Shown here: positions 34,560 to 46,549 of the stretch, one piece after another
How the letters are laid out: each line of letters begins with the position of its first letter
Position numbering within the stretch: the stretch's first letter is position 1
DNA from: Sepioteuthis lessoniana
Taxonomy: Eukaryota; Mollusca; Cephalopoda; Myopsida; Loliginidae
Direction of reading: 5' to 3'
Assembly: GCA_963585895.1 (NCBI GenBank)
Contig: OY757904.1
Coordinates: 7,489,860 to 7,553,859, forward strand
DNA length: 64,000 nucleotides
Notes under the pieces: model-generated
Seen by the model: only the letters and a program-made list of their open reading frames with translations
What the model was told of the DNA's origin: nothing
The model's database searches: none
Program-made: the position numbers and the translations under genes

Positions 34560-35247
34560 GATGCCAAATCAACTAATCATGGTAATTGTGCGGCCAATTA
34601 ACCTAAATGTGTCTTGCAAGTTACATCCATACTTTTTCCAGAGGACACGGTCATCCCCCCATGGCCACGTCTTCCCAAGAAGATTAGAAATACACATTGG
34701 CAACTTTTATAGTTTGAATTGTGGAAATGTACTGTTACTAATAGCTACCAATTACAGCTTCTTGATCAATTACTTGTTTAACTCGCTTTGAGCACTTCAT
34801 CTTAGTGTAATAGTTAACCAGTTAGTCTCAATTATTACCTTGTTCATTCCTTACTTGCGGCATTGTACCAAATCTAAGATGTGCTTTGTTTTTTTTTCTA
34901 TAATTACAAACTCATCAATTTTAGAAAATATTGTCACCAATAAATTTTGCCATATCAAAGTCTCACACCTGACATATCTTTTAGTAAAGATAAAATAACT
35001 CCAAGTAAATTGGTGCTGGGTTTTTATTTCATTGAGTTCCTATTGATTAGTTGCACGGGAAAATTCATATAGTTTGCATGTATAGAAAGTGGATGCTTAC
35101 TTTACACTTTGGTGATTTTTCTCTTCTACAAACATGGCACCAGTTAGAAAAAGCTAGTATCATGCAGTTACTTACTTAGCTGATAAGGTAGGCTTTTACC
35201 TGATTTTTTGCAACACTTTTCTAGCAAGAAATGTCTATGGGTACAAT
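34560..35247. other. AT-rich DNA, nothing recognised
   Basis: An open frame at 34558-34791 has no recognisable domain. Confidence 0.45.
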
Positions 35248-35656
35248 ATGTGCTAAAAAAGTATTGAAACAGAAGTTGTATTTCCCAAGACAGAAAGGAA
35301 CAATGAATGAAGTGTTCATTTTCTTTAATATAGTCCTCTTAACATTTTAAGATATTTATTTCAGTAAATTTTCCATTGATTAAAGTTCCCCCTGAAACTC
35401 CTCTTTTGATTTGGTGTGAAGAAGTGATGGCATATTTTTTTTGATATCCTCTATATTTTCAAATCTTATTCCTGAATTTTCATGTTAGGAAAAAAGAAAA
35501 AATTGCACACAGCAAGGGGATCTGGTGAATATGATGAGTATTGCCGTCTAGACATCTAGACATCATCATATCATCATATAAGTTTCTCAGCTGTGCACTT
35601 TTAAAATTTTAGAATAAAAAAATGTAGAATTTCAGTCTTGATACTTTTTTGATTGT
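35248..35656 (-). mobile_element. MITE-like mariner relic
   Basis: The left end has AAAAAAGTATTGAAACAGAAGT and the right end the near-complement ATTTCAGTCTTGATACTTTT. Internal minus-strand words around 35390-35470 and the (T)AGACATCTAGACATCATCAT stretch match the copy at 48546. About 410 bp. Confidence 0.65.
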
Positions 35657-36821
35657 TAATAACTAATTCATGGAACTGGAATTTTAAAAATAATTTAAAT
35701 TCAAGCTGATATTTTATTCTATCATTTAACCATTTTTTTAAATACTGTTATTAGTGGTCATGAATTATTATTGCAACTTTAATTAAAGAATGAACTAAAA
35801 AGTAAAAAAAATAAAAGGATGTCGATAAATACAAAGAATAAATCATATCAAAGTTGTTACAAAATTAAAGATTGAAAAGAAAGAACAATAAATGATTTAT
35901 GATGTAATTTTTAAGATACTTTTATGTTGTGAATTTTCTTAATATAAAATCATTTTCAAGAAATTAAGCTTTTTTTTAAAAAAATTTATTTGGATGGTTG
36001 ATAATTCTTTGTAAAACTCATTTATTCTAAGATTAAAATTATTTCCTTTATAAGAAGTTGCTTCATCCTATGAAATTATAAACAATAGTTGATGAAAAAA
36101 AAAAAGAAGAAAAAATGTCACCTAATGCATGTAGTTTATTAGGTATTAATATCATTTAATGAAAATAACTTTAAAACCATTTTAATAAAAAAATAGACCC
36201 AGTATGAATTGTTAGAAATAAATATTCCTTCAATATAATTTTGCAATATAAAACAAAACTAATTATAAAATTTAAATAAATAATTAATAATAAATAAATA
36301 AGATAAATAAAACTTCTCATAAGTCTTAGATCTTATGAATAATTAAAAGGACGTTTTTTATTGGTTGAGAATAAAAAGCTGTCTTTGTGTATATATCAAT
36401 TTTATAAATGAATAAGCAGACGATTTTTAAAAGACGCAGTCAACAAAAACTTTACAAAATGGAAAGACAGCATTTTTAAAGGACATCATTGCAATTAACC
36501 AACCTTTCACAAAAAAATGAATAAAACTTCGGTGTCAACTATTCTTCAAAAAAAGAACATCTATACCAAAGCTAAGTGTTAATTTAATTGTGCTTTTGTT
36601 TGGGTTTATATATGTATATATGTGTATAAATACTTGAATATGTGCGATTGAAAATTGACTTAGCTACGTGTTCACTTTTCTTCTAAAACATTTACAAAAA
36701 AAATTAAGTATTAGGTTGGATATAATATAAATTTCCAATAGAATAGTGTGAAAATATAACTAAACTTGAGGCTAACCTCATTATTATCAATATCTTCTTG
36801 GCACTTTCCATCCTTGCATCT
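35657..36821. other. Very AT-rich DNA, nothing recognised
   Basis: No feature supported. Confidence 0.5.
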
Positions 36822-37541
36822 GGCCCAATTGGTTGGGGTTATAAAATACACCGACTGTATCTCTGCAGAGGGGTAAGACTTTCCCAATGAGTGTCCTGAG
36901 TTGACCATCAGTCTCACCCACACACACTCTTCCGGGGCTGCAGCTTGACATTCATGATGGGTGGTTGTGAGCTTGCTACAATAACTTGTCCTCAGGTTGC
37001 CATACCCCCAGGTCTTAGCCTGCTTCAGCAAGACTAAATTTATTGTTAGGTGCCTGAGGCACCCCATCATGGGAATGCTGATGGGGTCAAGAATTTTTTA
37101 CCAGCTGTAATCAGTAAAACAGCTTTGTGCCATACTCTGACATGGTGGGATGTCAGATAAATTCTGTCCTGGATATGACACTAAACGATCTGATGGTTAG
37201 GCTACAGTAATGCTGGAGCTTTGGGAAATACAGAGTACCCCTTCATTGCCATCACTCCCAGGTTCCCTCTGGCCTTGAGTAGTAGCTCCTGATAGGGTCC
37301 TATCTATGGGTCAAATAGAACTAAACTGTGTACTTATGCTAAACTGAATTGTTTGAAATAGGACTATTTTGACTTTTAAAATGTGTACTTATGGTAAATT
37401 GAATTGTTTGAAATAGAACTTTTGACATTTAACTGTGAGTAAACAAAAAACTAAACTTATATGAAACTTAATTGTTAGCATTAAATGACTCAAAATGGGT
37501 TGATACACTGTAAAAGGAACCAACCAACCAACCAACCATTT
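36822..37541 (+). repeat. Dispersed repeat family C, split by an insertion
   Basis: Head CCCAATTGGTTGGGGTTATA, CTCTGCAGAGGGGTAAG and CCAATGAGTGTCCTG up to 36898; continues at 37172 (GATATGACACTAAACGATCT, TGATAGGGTCCTATC), array to about 37460, tail GGTTGATACACTGTAAAA and (AACC)n. Confidence 0.85.
36899..37164. mobile_element. 266-bp retroposed insertion in family C
   Basis: TGTCCTG is duplicated at 36892-36898 and 37165-37171. The insert ends in TTTGTGCCATACTCTGACAT and GGTGGGATGTCAGATAAATT, which resembles the end of the 28410-28498 fragment. So the two share a 3' end and probably a LINE partner. The rest of the insert has no match in the window. Confidence 0.7.
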
Positions 37542-38763
37542 TTGGATCAAATGATCATTTGCACTCTGACCCTGGATCAGGCCTTCTTATCAAGTTATCA
37601 TCTGGTTGCTCATAACACAATTGCGCAACTAATAGTGGTGAGTGTCATATCTTCTTTACAAGTGGTATACATGATTGCCAGTAAGATATATTTTAGATGT
37701 GACTTACAGTAAAGCTATACTTAAAGCATCAGTTTTCACTTAATCACTGAAGTTAAGCCCAGAACTTGATCAATACTTAGGTGACCATCTATATCAGCAG
37801 GTACTTTAGGTAATCTGTGCTCAAGCTGTCTGGCTAAAAAAAGCTGAGTAAATTCTTGGATATATTCTGAATATATCTTTTTACATTCCCCAACTTGTAA
37901 AAGTAGTTGTGTTTGCTGTTACATTATAATTGTTTACATAACGACTTTGATAAAAATATCCACAATATTTGGTTTTTGTAGATTTTGTAATTTTTGAAAA
38001 TGCTTAAGTATTTTTGAAAATTGTATAAAATGTTGATATATGTTTCTTGGTTAAAATTAACCTTATTTTTTAAAATCCTGACAAAGCAGAGCAGAAGTTA
38101 TACTATTATGAATTTTACAGGAATTGAATGGTTCTTTTTCTTTTTTTATTGTGTCTACGTCAGAACCATTTATTTTCTACTTGAATGGATGTTGACAAGC
38201 GACATCAGTGATAAAATTTAATACTATACAACCAGTTGTCTATCATGTGGTTTAATATTAATAACCAAATACATTCATCTCAAGAGCTGAATATTAATTG
38301 AAACAAATTAAGAAAATTAAAAGATTTAAGCTGTTTTCATATAAATAAAAAATACTGAAAGAATAAATCAGAAAATAAATTTGAAATCAAAAATCATAAT
38401 TGGAGTCAATGAATATGAATAAAATAATTTGATTTATAAAGGAAATTGTTCTTATAAAACAATATACTAAAATTTATTCAAAATTAAAAGAATCATAACC
38501 AGGAATTTCTAATTCTTATTAACTTTTGAACTTGTATGCAATCATCCTCTGGTTGCAAGTAAGCAATAAAAATTCCTAAATTGAATAGATAAGAAGGATA
38601 CAGATTGAAAATGTAAATCAATGTGTGGCTAAAGAGAATTGACTAATATTGATTTAATAAATTGATAATAATTTCATAAATTACAAAGAATATTCATCAG
38701 TAAAATGATATTATTTCAAAAATGATTTCTGATCAAGAAAGTTATGTATAAAATCATATTCCA
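37542..38763. other. AT-rich DNA, nothing recognised
   Basis: No feature supported. Confidence 0.5.
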
Positions 38764-39145
38764 TGGCATACATACTCCTTGAAATATACTCATATTCCTT
38801 GACATATAAATATAAACAAACATACTCCTAGACACACATACTCCTAGATACATACACTTTTAGATACACACTTCTTGACACATACTCCTTGATGCACTTA
38901 ACTAATAAACACTCATACTCCTAGATACATATACTCTAAGAAACATGTACTTGTTGACACACATACTCCAAGACAAACATACTCTGAGACATACATACTT
39001 CTTGACTCTCATACTCCTTGATACAAATATTATTAAACAAACATATTGCTAAACACATGTGCCCCAAAACACACATATTATTAGACGCACATACTCCTAG
39101 ATACTCATAATCCTAGATACACATACCATTAGACAAACCAAAATA
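38764..39145. repeat. Minisatellite, ACATACTCCTAGA-type units
   Basis: About 380 bp of diverged units near 18-22 bp long, each with CATACTCC(T/A)(A/T)GA(T/C)AC. Imperfect period; purine-poor strand. Confidence 0.85.
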
Positions 39146-40029
39146 TTATATGAGTAGATAAAATTCCTGCAACAATAAGTCGAAGAGAAAAAATTACTAT
39201 AATATAAAAGAAATATAAATGTTTACTTTAGTTGTCATAATTCTTTATAATTGAGTGTTTTAATAGCGAAATATTGTAAGATAACATATTTTGATAATAT
39301 TATAAACTTTAAAAGGTTGTGAAGTTTCTCTAAGAAAATGTATCGTGACATTTGTTGTAAGTATTTGCTGATAATATTTACTCTTTGAATAAATATTTAC
39401 TCAGCAGACATTACATCATATAGAAAGTTATAAACATAAAATCTGTGGTTTGACATAGGCATTTAAATTCGTAAGAAAATATATCAGTTTTATTACATCT
39501 TAAAACTAAATGTATCATGAAATACAAATGTACCATATGATTCAAATATGAATACCACATCCTTTATTCATATATTGTGAATTATCTTTAAGTGATCTAA
39601 AATTTTCTTCTTTCTGTTTGTTTTAATATTTGCATGGTATCATAGAATAAAATTATTTCCATTACAATTTCTTATAAAAACCATTAGTTTTTGTGCTGAA
39701 AGCAAGTATAATACTGCAAGATTAGCAATTAATAAAATATGAATATTTTATGAATCAGTAAGACACTCTAATAAATGATGAACAAGGTAATTGTTTTATT
39801 TAAGCTTTACTCAAATATAACTAAACTGTGGTCCAGTTAAGGTGGAGATTCTTTTAATATTTATAGTGGCTGATCCAAGGGCAGACTTCACCACAATCAC
39901 AAATGTCCTTTTTATAATCAAAAGCTGGAGAACTGTTTATAAGAAATAAACTTTTTCAATTTACTTTGATATTTAATATTGAATATTTTGTATTTATCTG
40001 TTGATGTGTTTGAAATTGATGGTTTGATT
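39146..40029. other. AT-rich DNA, nothing recognised
   Basis: No feature supported. Confidence 0.5.
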
Positions 40030-40265
40030 TAGTTTTTTTGTTTAATGACATATTAACCTTCATGGGTTATTTAGAGCCAAAGCCATCCTTGTAGAAAAAC
40101 AGCAGTGATACTTTTTATCCTCCCCCCAGCTGGGGGGAGATAAGGTACCACTTTTCTCAAGGGTATTAGTTCGAAAGTGAATGTAATAGAGTGACTAGAG
40201 TTTGAACTCATTAACTTTGTGGCCACAGTCCAACACTTTAGCCATTATGCCATGGAGACTCCTGC
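40030..40265 (-). repeat. tRNA-derived SINE, family B (near full-length minus copy)
   Basis: On the minus strand: TCTCCATGGCATAATGGCTA (A-box region), AATGAGTTCAAACTCTAGTC (B box), TAATACCCTTGAGAAAAGTG, CCCAGCTGGGGGGAGG, then the tail CTCTAAATAACCCATGAAGG and TTAATATGTCATTAAAC. Confidence 0.85.
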
Positions 40266-41036
40266 ATCCATTTGGATTTGAATAATGTAAAAATGTTTGA
40301 GATTTACAGCAGCTTTTTAAAAGCAGTCATTTACCAAGCCCACCCCAGTTTAGCATGAGGCCAAAAGTATACGAGCCCCAATGAGAATCAAAATCATTAA
40401 CAATAGTCAGCTACCCTAGCATGTAGACCATTGCGAAAAAGGCACCCAACTTTTTAAACTTGTAATTTCAAGAATTTCATTAAGAGGAAGAATGCTATTT
40501 ATTCAAATATAGTACTTCCCCTTTATTCTCCAGCATTGACTAAAGTTTATTTCCTTGAAAGTTTTTTTTCAGACATGTCAATTAACAAGTAATCATCTTG
40601 TTATACAGCCTGTTATTCCTATTTTTTCTTGTAGAAGAGAATGAAATTGAAAGTATTGGACAAATCTTTTTCTTTTTAATAAATGCTTGGATTCTCATTA
40701 ATCTAATCAAAATATATTCATTTGTGTTAAGACTAACTGATTTACCAAATAAAAATATCAAAAAGAATTCAGCAAAAATCCTTGCTTTCCATCTGAGCTT
40801 TTAAAAAGAAAATTAAAATTGAAGTGTTTGCAAGTATAAAACTTTGCCTTTCTCTTAAAACCAATTCTCTTTTACTTAAAAATTTCAGCATTTGTATTAT
40901 CTTATAATTAACTTCAAAAAATCATTGATGAAAAATTTTGCATGCATTGTGAATGATTAAAATTATTTTCAGTTTAAAAATACAAAAATGTTCAGAATTC
41001 AACCCCCTCCACATGATGATTGAGAAGATCTAGTTC

Positions 41037-41038
<2 letters not shown>
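40266..41038. other. AT-rich DNA, nothing recognised
   Basis: 40340-40440 shares the words GAGGCCAAAAGTA and GAATCAAA with 60965-61015, possibly an old SINE, too weak to call. Confidence 0.4.

Positions 41039-41094
<56 letters not shown>
41039..41094. repeat. (TG)n microsatellite
   Basis: Perfect TG run of about 55 bp. Confidence 0.95.
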
Positions 41095-41095
<1 letters not shown>

Positions 41096-41762
41096 TACAT
41101 CAGAGGTATGAAAAAAACATGAAAAAACTCTTTTGAATTGTTTTCATTTTCATTGCCTTCAAGGAATCCTAACACAAGGGTAATAACTTAAAGGCATATT
41201 TTTTGAAAGTTACTTCCCTTGTTAAAGAACGCGAGTATATAAGTTTTCCAAAACAATTATTCTGTTACTATGAAATGAATGTAAAATCATGATGAGCAAA
41301 TATATTTGTCCCTAATATTGAAATAAATAAAGAGTTAATGTATTCTAAATTTTAATTTGATTCAAAAAGTAGTACAATCTCTTCTTGATACTATTTTATT
41401 CTATTAAACATTTTTCATTAAAAAACCTCCAACCTGGTTTGCTGTTTTCAGCATTTTTTTGTAACATTACAAAATATAACAGAAAAACCCATTAAACTAA
41501 AAAAAATAGCTTCACCTTGAGTTATTTGCAAGCTAACATTTAAAAATAAGATTTTGATAGAAATTTGCTTGAAGACAATGTTCCCTTCAATTTTTTCATA
41601 GCCTGTGTGGAATCAAAAAGCCCGTGAGCAACTAAAGAAATGAAGTGTACAGAAAATTTTTTATTTTTATGATCATTAATATTTTTTTTGAAAATTATAA
41701 AACAAAGCCTTGAGCAATAAGTTGATTGTCAGTTTAGCCACATAGTTTTGTCATTATAGAAA
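41095..41762. other. AT-rich DNA, nothing recognised
   Basis: No feature supported. Confidence 0.5.
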
Positions 41763-41940
41763 CTTTTTCTTATCAGAAACTTTTAAAAATGCCACAAGTC
41801 ATGTGTGACATTAAAACATGTGTAGCATTGAGACATTATTATATTGCATAATTTTTTCTTATCTGAAACTTTTAAAAATGCCACAAGTCTTGTGTGGCAT
41901 TAAAACCTGTGTGACATTAAGACATCATTATGTTGCATAC
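41763..41940 (+). repeat. Tandem duplication of about 89 bp
   Basis: Two adjacent copies, each with GAAACTTTTAAAAATGCCAC, AAGTC(A/T)TGTGTG(A/G)CATTA and ATTGCATA or GTTGCATA at the end. Confidence 0.9.
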
Positions 41941-42193
41941 ACAACTGGGAAGAAAAACAGGTTGGAGATAAATCTTGTTTCTTCATTTTTAAAACTAAAT
42001 CAGTAAAATTTGCTTTAGGGATTAAAAAAAAATTACCAGCAACAAGTAACTAATTTAGTTTTTCATTTAATAAATCTGTTATTTATATCAGAATGTATTA
42101 TCCTGATTTGATGAGAATATGTACATATGAGGGTCATTCAATAAATAATAAATAAATAAGGTAAATTTTGCTATATTAGGACTCACATTTGTG

Positions 42194-42388
42194 TTATTTT
42201 TTAGTATAATCTCCATTCTTTAAAACAAATTTTTCCCATTGAAAAAGAAGCTTTTGTATTCGTTCAGCATAGAATATTTTGAATTGAGTTGTCATCCATT
42301 TATTCATAGGGCTATTCACCTCATCATCACTAAAAAAACTTAGTTCCAGGCAGAAATTCTTTGAGGGATTCATACTAGTGGAAATCAA
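42194..42388 (-). pseudogene. Mariner transposase C-terminus
   Basis: The 64-codon frame ends with KIFYAERIQKLLFQWEKFVL and KNGDYTKK, the FY.EGI.KL..RW.KC...NGDY.EK ending of mariner transposases; the stop is close to the expected place. Upstream frames are broken. Only this tail can be assigned. Confidence 0.85.
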
Positions 42389-43064
42389 AGAGGGCCATAT
42401 CTGGACTGTTAGGAGGATGTAGCAGCTGTTCTCAACTAAACTGATTGATTGTTTCCATTGTTTTGGTTGCAGTATGAGGCCTTGTATTATCCTGGTGAAA
42501 CCAAAAGATAACTGACCTAAAAAAATGCAAGACTATCATGTACAATTGTGTGTGTTGTACTCACTGGAATTTCTTGTTGTTCAGAAATATCCTCTGTTGT
42601 TACTCTTCCATTAGCCAAAATGAGGGCATTAACTGAGTCCACCATTTCAGGTGAGCTTACCATTGTAAGTCAGTCTGGCCTGTCTTCATTTTGAATTCCA
42701 TTTTAACTTTATTTAAGTCATTTAGCCCATTTATAAACATTTTTTGACTAAATCATGATTCTCCATAGACATTATACATTCTTCAGTAAATTTCACATGG
42801 TTTTCACTCCTTAGCCATGAAAAATTTGATGAAAGACCGCTGTTCAAGCCTGGAGAATTCTGTTTGATTTGTGACTATTTTGAATAGCCTTAAAAGAAAT
42901 TTTTTGCAACATTAAAATAATTTTTTCTCTAATCCAATTCCAAACAATGTTGAATTTGCATTTATGGAAAAAAATTCTCATCCAATGAAATAAAATGGCA
43001 TTTCCTCCAAGCTGTATCAATGTTCATACTACTATATAGATGCACCACATGGACGCTAAAATAA

Positions 43065-43408
43065 CATATGGAGAAAAAACAAGATGTGAACTTCACAAAA
43101 TTGTTGAGCATTGTCTTGAACAAATCATATGAAGCAACGCTCTACAAAACAACAACTGTACGGCCACTTGTCTCCCATCTCACAAACCGTAAGATAAACA
43201 AGATATGTGGGGCATTGCTGTAGAAGCAAAGAAGTGATGTTTTCCTGTGGACTCTTGCATAGGGACATTACAGTGTTAGCTGACCAGCAAAGACTCACAC
43301 TAGCACTGCGAGGATACAAGATGCAGTCTAGAAGACCTGCTGAGAACTATGGATGATTGGGATGGATGGCGAGAGAGAGTCAGCAAACTCCATGTTGTCA
43401 GTACAACA
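43065..43408 (+). pseudogene. LINE reverse transcriptase tail inside the mariner
   Basis: Plus-strand words KLLSIVLNKSYEA near 43100, SDVFLWTLA near 43230, ADQQRLTLALRGYK near 43280, then EDLLRTMDDWDGWRERVSKL ending in HVVSTT-stop at 43408. This D.W.ERV...TT end is typical of the last residues of many LINE ORF2 proteins. A short ATGATGAT tail follows. Same family as 12640 and 46990. Confidence 0.8.
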
Positions 43409-43430
43409 TGAATGATGATATATTGAATGA

Positions 43431-43436
<6 letters not shown>

Positions 43437-43488
<52 letters not shown>
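43437..43488. repeat. (TA)n microsatellite
   Basis: TA run starting at the mariner target site. Confidence 0.95.
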
Positions 43489-43491
<3 letters not shown>

Positions 43492-44909
43492 GCAAAAACT
43501 GACTAATTTGATTTGAAAAAATACAAATATATCTGCTTTTTGTACCTGTATATATCCTTCATATTAAAATATATGGATATAGACATTATTTGGTTGAACT
43601 TATTTTAATAAGTTCTTTTTCCAACAACTAAAGAGTAGATTAAGTAGATTTAATTTTAAGTCTTATTGATATATTTTTATTTCAGGTTTAGATATGCATA
43701 ATATATCTAAAAATATCAATTTATCTTATGTTCTAGAAGAGAGTTTCCCACTTTCAAAAAAAAAATGATTCAGAATATCAACTGGTGTATTTTTAGATAT
43801 TTTCAAGTATTTCACTAAGTCTTTTCTTCTCAACTTGGAACTGAGTTAACAAACACTTGAAAAACTTAATTATATCCAATGTAAATCATTAGAATTTTGA
43901 GTCATGGACCTGACAGAAACATCTGAAAGAAAGTGAAAAAGCAAATTATTTTCTTTATCTTCACACTGACCACTTTCACAATCAATAATTCTTCTGTATA
44001 TGTTGCCTTTACTTGAATTCTGAGACCAAACTTTGGTTAAACATCCCTTGGTTGTGGGCAAGTTTGGAAAGTTCTTCAAGTATCTCATATACTCCATATG
44101 ACATAAACTTTGTCCGATACTTTGTCAAATATAATAAGTTCCATATGATTTGGCATAAAAATCAACTCTATATTGAACTATTTATATATTCCTATGGATC
44201 ATTATTACTTGCTTCCTAATATTTCTTAAACAATAAAAGTTTGTGTTTTAATTTTTTGATTTTTGCTTAATATTGTCCTTTGATGTGTTACAATACAACT
44301 CAAAGGGTGTGAGATTTTTTTTCCAATCCCTATATTGACTGAATATACTTCTCAATTGAGTTGGCAGTACCAAGGAGTGAACTCTCATCTTTGTGAAGGG
44401 AATTTATATTATTGCTATCTTGTAGATATGAGATTTGCTGTGCACAACTTTTCCCTATTTATTTTAGTTTGTTGTTTATCAAGAGTTCTGTTTTATTTTA
44501 CTTGTTAAAAATGTATGAAATGTATTTTTAAAATATCGATTTAAAATTATATATACAAGAATAATAATATCAAGTTGATTAATACTTATATAATTAATAT
44601 AGATCAACTGATAATTATTCATTATTTATCTTATTGAATTTATTTTACAATATTTTAAAAAGAGGATTAGATTTTATGAAAATTAGTGAAAGAAAAATGA
44701 CATTAACCTCACAATTTTTAGTATGCAATGAAAAATGAAAATCAATTAGTTTTAAAACTTGTGTCATTTGAAACAAAAATAAATGATAAATTCACAATTT
44801 ACATTGTAAAAAACCCAAAAAAGAAGCAATAACAATATTAATAATATTGACCAGAAACGTAGTAAAAAAAAAGAGATAAAAGTAATAAAAATATGTGAAC
44901 TAAAATCAG

Positions 44910-44912
<3 letters not shown>
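43489..44912. other. AT-rich DNA, nothing recognised
   Basis: Short open frames at 43870-44097 and 44013-44219 overlap on opposite strands and carry no recognisable domain. Confidence 0.45.
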
Positions 44913-44963
<51 letters not shown>

Positions 44964-45000
44964 TTGTGTGTGTGCGTGTGCGTGTGTGTGTGTGTGTGTT
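44913..45000. repeat. Compound (TA)n(TG)n microsatellite
   Basis: TA run to about 44960, then TG-rich run. Confidence 0.95.
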
Positions 45001-45635
45001 TCAAAAAGAATGCAAACATCTTTATGATAACTTATATTTAAACTATTTGAACTTCCTTGTAGTCTGCAAAATAGAAGTTGTAGACAGCCCCATCTGCAAA
45101 GATAGTTTTCTATATGATTTTCTGGGTGAGTGAATTAAATGATAGGGCACTTTGTCAGTTTAGAAAGATGACTGGTTTGAGCTTTTTAATGACTCCCAGT
45201 TTTAGAAAGATTTATAAATCAAATGCAATATTTTGTGAAAATATCATTGTATCACATGTATTTCATCTCTAATGAATGTCCAAGATTTATTGGAAAAATA
45301 TATTAAATCTTGGAAAACTACATAGCTAAGACAATTGGGTATCTCATATAATGTAAAGGTTACTGATTTGGGTCAGCAGACCATTGTCAGTGAGTTTTGT
45401 TCTCAATGGGTCTCTTATAATTCTGACATTGAGCCAAACTAAGGTAAACTTTATAAGTGATAATATGGCTAACATAACGCAAAGGAGTGAGTGCTCAAAT
45501 GAGGCTAGTGCATGATGCAGTAATTTCAACTGCAAAATACTGTTATCTTAGTATTGATATTTGATTATTGCATAAAATTTACAAGCATGTAAATTCTATA
45601 CTCTTATTCTTATGGTTGCATCCCTTATGAAATAC
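45001..45635. other. AT-rich DNA, nothing recognised
   Basis: No feature supported. Confidence 0.5.
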
Positions 45636-45672
<37 letters not shown>

Positions 45673-45735
45673 TTATATAATATATTATGATATGATATAA
45701 TACTATATAATAAAATATAATACAATATAATATAT
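45636..45735. repeat. (CA)n(TA)n microsatellite and AATATAAT-rich tract
   Basis: CA run, TA run, then imperfect TATAATA units to about 45735. Confidence 0.9.
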
Positions 45736-45775
45736 AAAAGAAAAAAAAATAGTTAGGCAGCAGTCTTTCATTTAA

Positions 45776-46195
45776 GCATGTTTGATTAGATAATAAAGAC
45801 ACATTTTGTTTATAAAAATTTTTATTAAGATCCTTTCAAGTTTCCTGTTAAGTGTCTTGGTTTCAAGTTGGAATTGGTGGATGAATTTACCAAAATTGTC
45901 CCGAGCGCTTTCAGACTTTTCATAGGCCATCATCAAGGGTTGCTTGCATGTGGAAAGAGTGTTTTTAAAAGAGTTTCGACAGTTTTTAGTTTTTTTTATA
46001 ACAACAAAATTACGTAAATGCAGAGTTGGATAAAACTGAGATGCTGATAAAAGGTCCAAAAGGGCTTGGGACAATTTTGGTAAATTCATCCACCAATTCT
46101 AATCTGAAACCAAGACATTTATCAGGAAACTTGAAAGGGTCTAAATAAAATTATATAGACAAAATGTGTCTTTATTATTTAATCAAACATGCTTA
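45776..46195. mobile_element. Foldback element with long inverted arms
   Basis: The left arm begins GCATGTTTGATTAGATAATA and the right arm ends TTATTTAATCAAACATGC, its near-complement. Pairing continues inward through AAAGACACATTTTGT, AGGAAACTTGA/TCAAGTTTCCTG, AAGTGTCTTGGTTTCA, GGTGGATGAATTTACCAAAA and TTGTCCC, at least 130 bp per arm with small indels. About 100-130 bp of unpaired sequence lies between. No transposase word is readable; the 105-codon minus frame across it is a by-product of the repeat. Consistent with a non-autonomous foldback or MITE-type DNA element. Confidence 0.8.
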
Positions 46196-46549
46196 GATAA
46201 ATATATATATAAATGCTGCCCACATTTACATACAAACACACAAGTACCTACATATATTGTTTATTCGTAGGTATAACACACATAATTTGTGAGAAAATAA
46301 TTATATTAAAAACACAATGTTTTTACAACACACATAATATATAATAATGTATATAGTTGACCAAAGAAATATAAAATTAGAAAATCATGATTAAAATATT
46401 TTCTGCTGAAATATCAATTCATATAGAAAATATGATTATTTTCAGGGTAATAAAAGTTTAAAGGTAAATGGATCATCTAAGAATCTTATGTTTTGTATAT
46501 TAACTAATTTTTAATAAAGCAAAAATGTATCAAATTATTGTAGACTTAC
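46196..46549. other. Probable intron of the SK channel gene
   Basis: AT-rich sequence immediately 3' (minus strand) of the SK exon; starts with the donor GTAAGT at 46549-46544. Nothing else recognised. Confidence 0.6.

Larger units (their letters stand above)
42128..43436 (-). mobile_element. Mariner element with TIRs and TA flanks (1309 bp)
   Basis: Left end TGAGGGTCATTCAATAAATA and right end TATTGAATGACTCTCA are inverted repeats, each next to TA (42126-42127 and 43437-43438). The transposase reads on the minus strand, with C-terminal remnants at 42388-42194 and decayed HTH-region sequence near 42700-42850. The same family is seen at 50378 and 55422. A plus-strand LINE fragment occupies 43065-43408, just inside the right end, so the 1.3-kb size does not reflect an intact mariner. 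Confidence 0.8.

Noticed and set aside
36711-37070. 119-codon minus-strand frame
   Set aside because: It spans the junction of family C head and the nested insertion, so it is a chance frame over two repeats.
38764-39145. CRISPR-like array
   Set aside because: Units are short, imperfect and lack distinct spacers; the context is an animal genome. It is a minisatellite.
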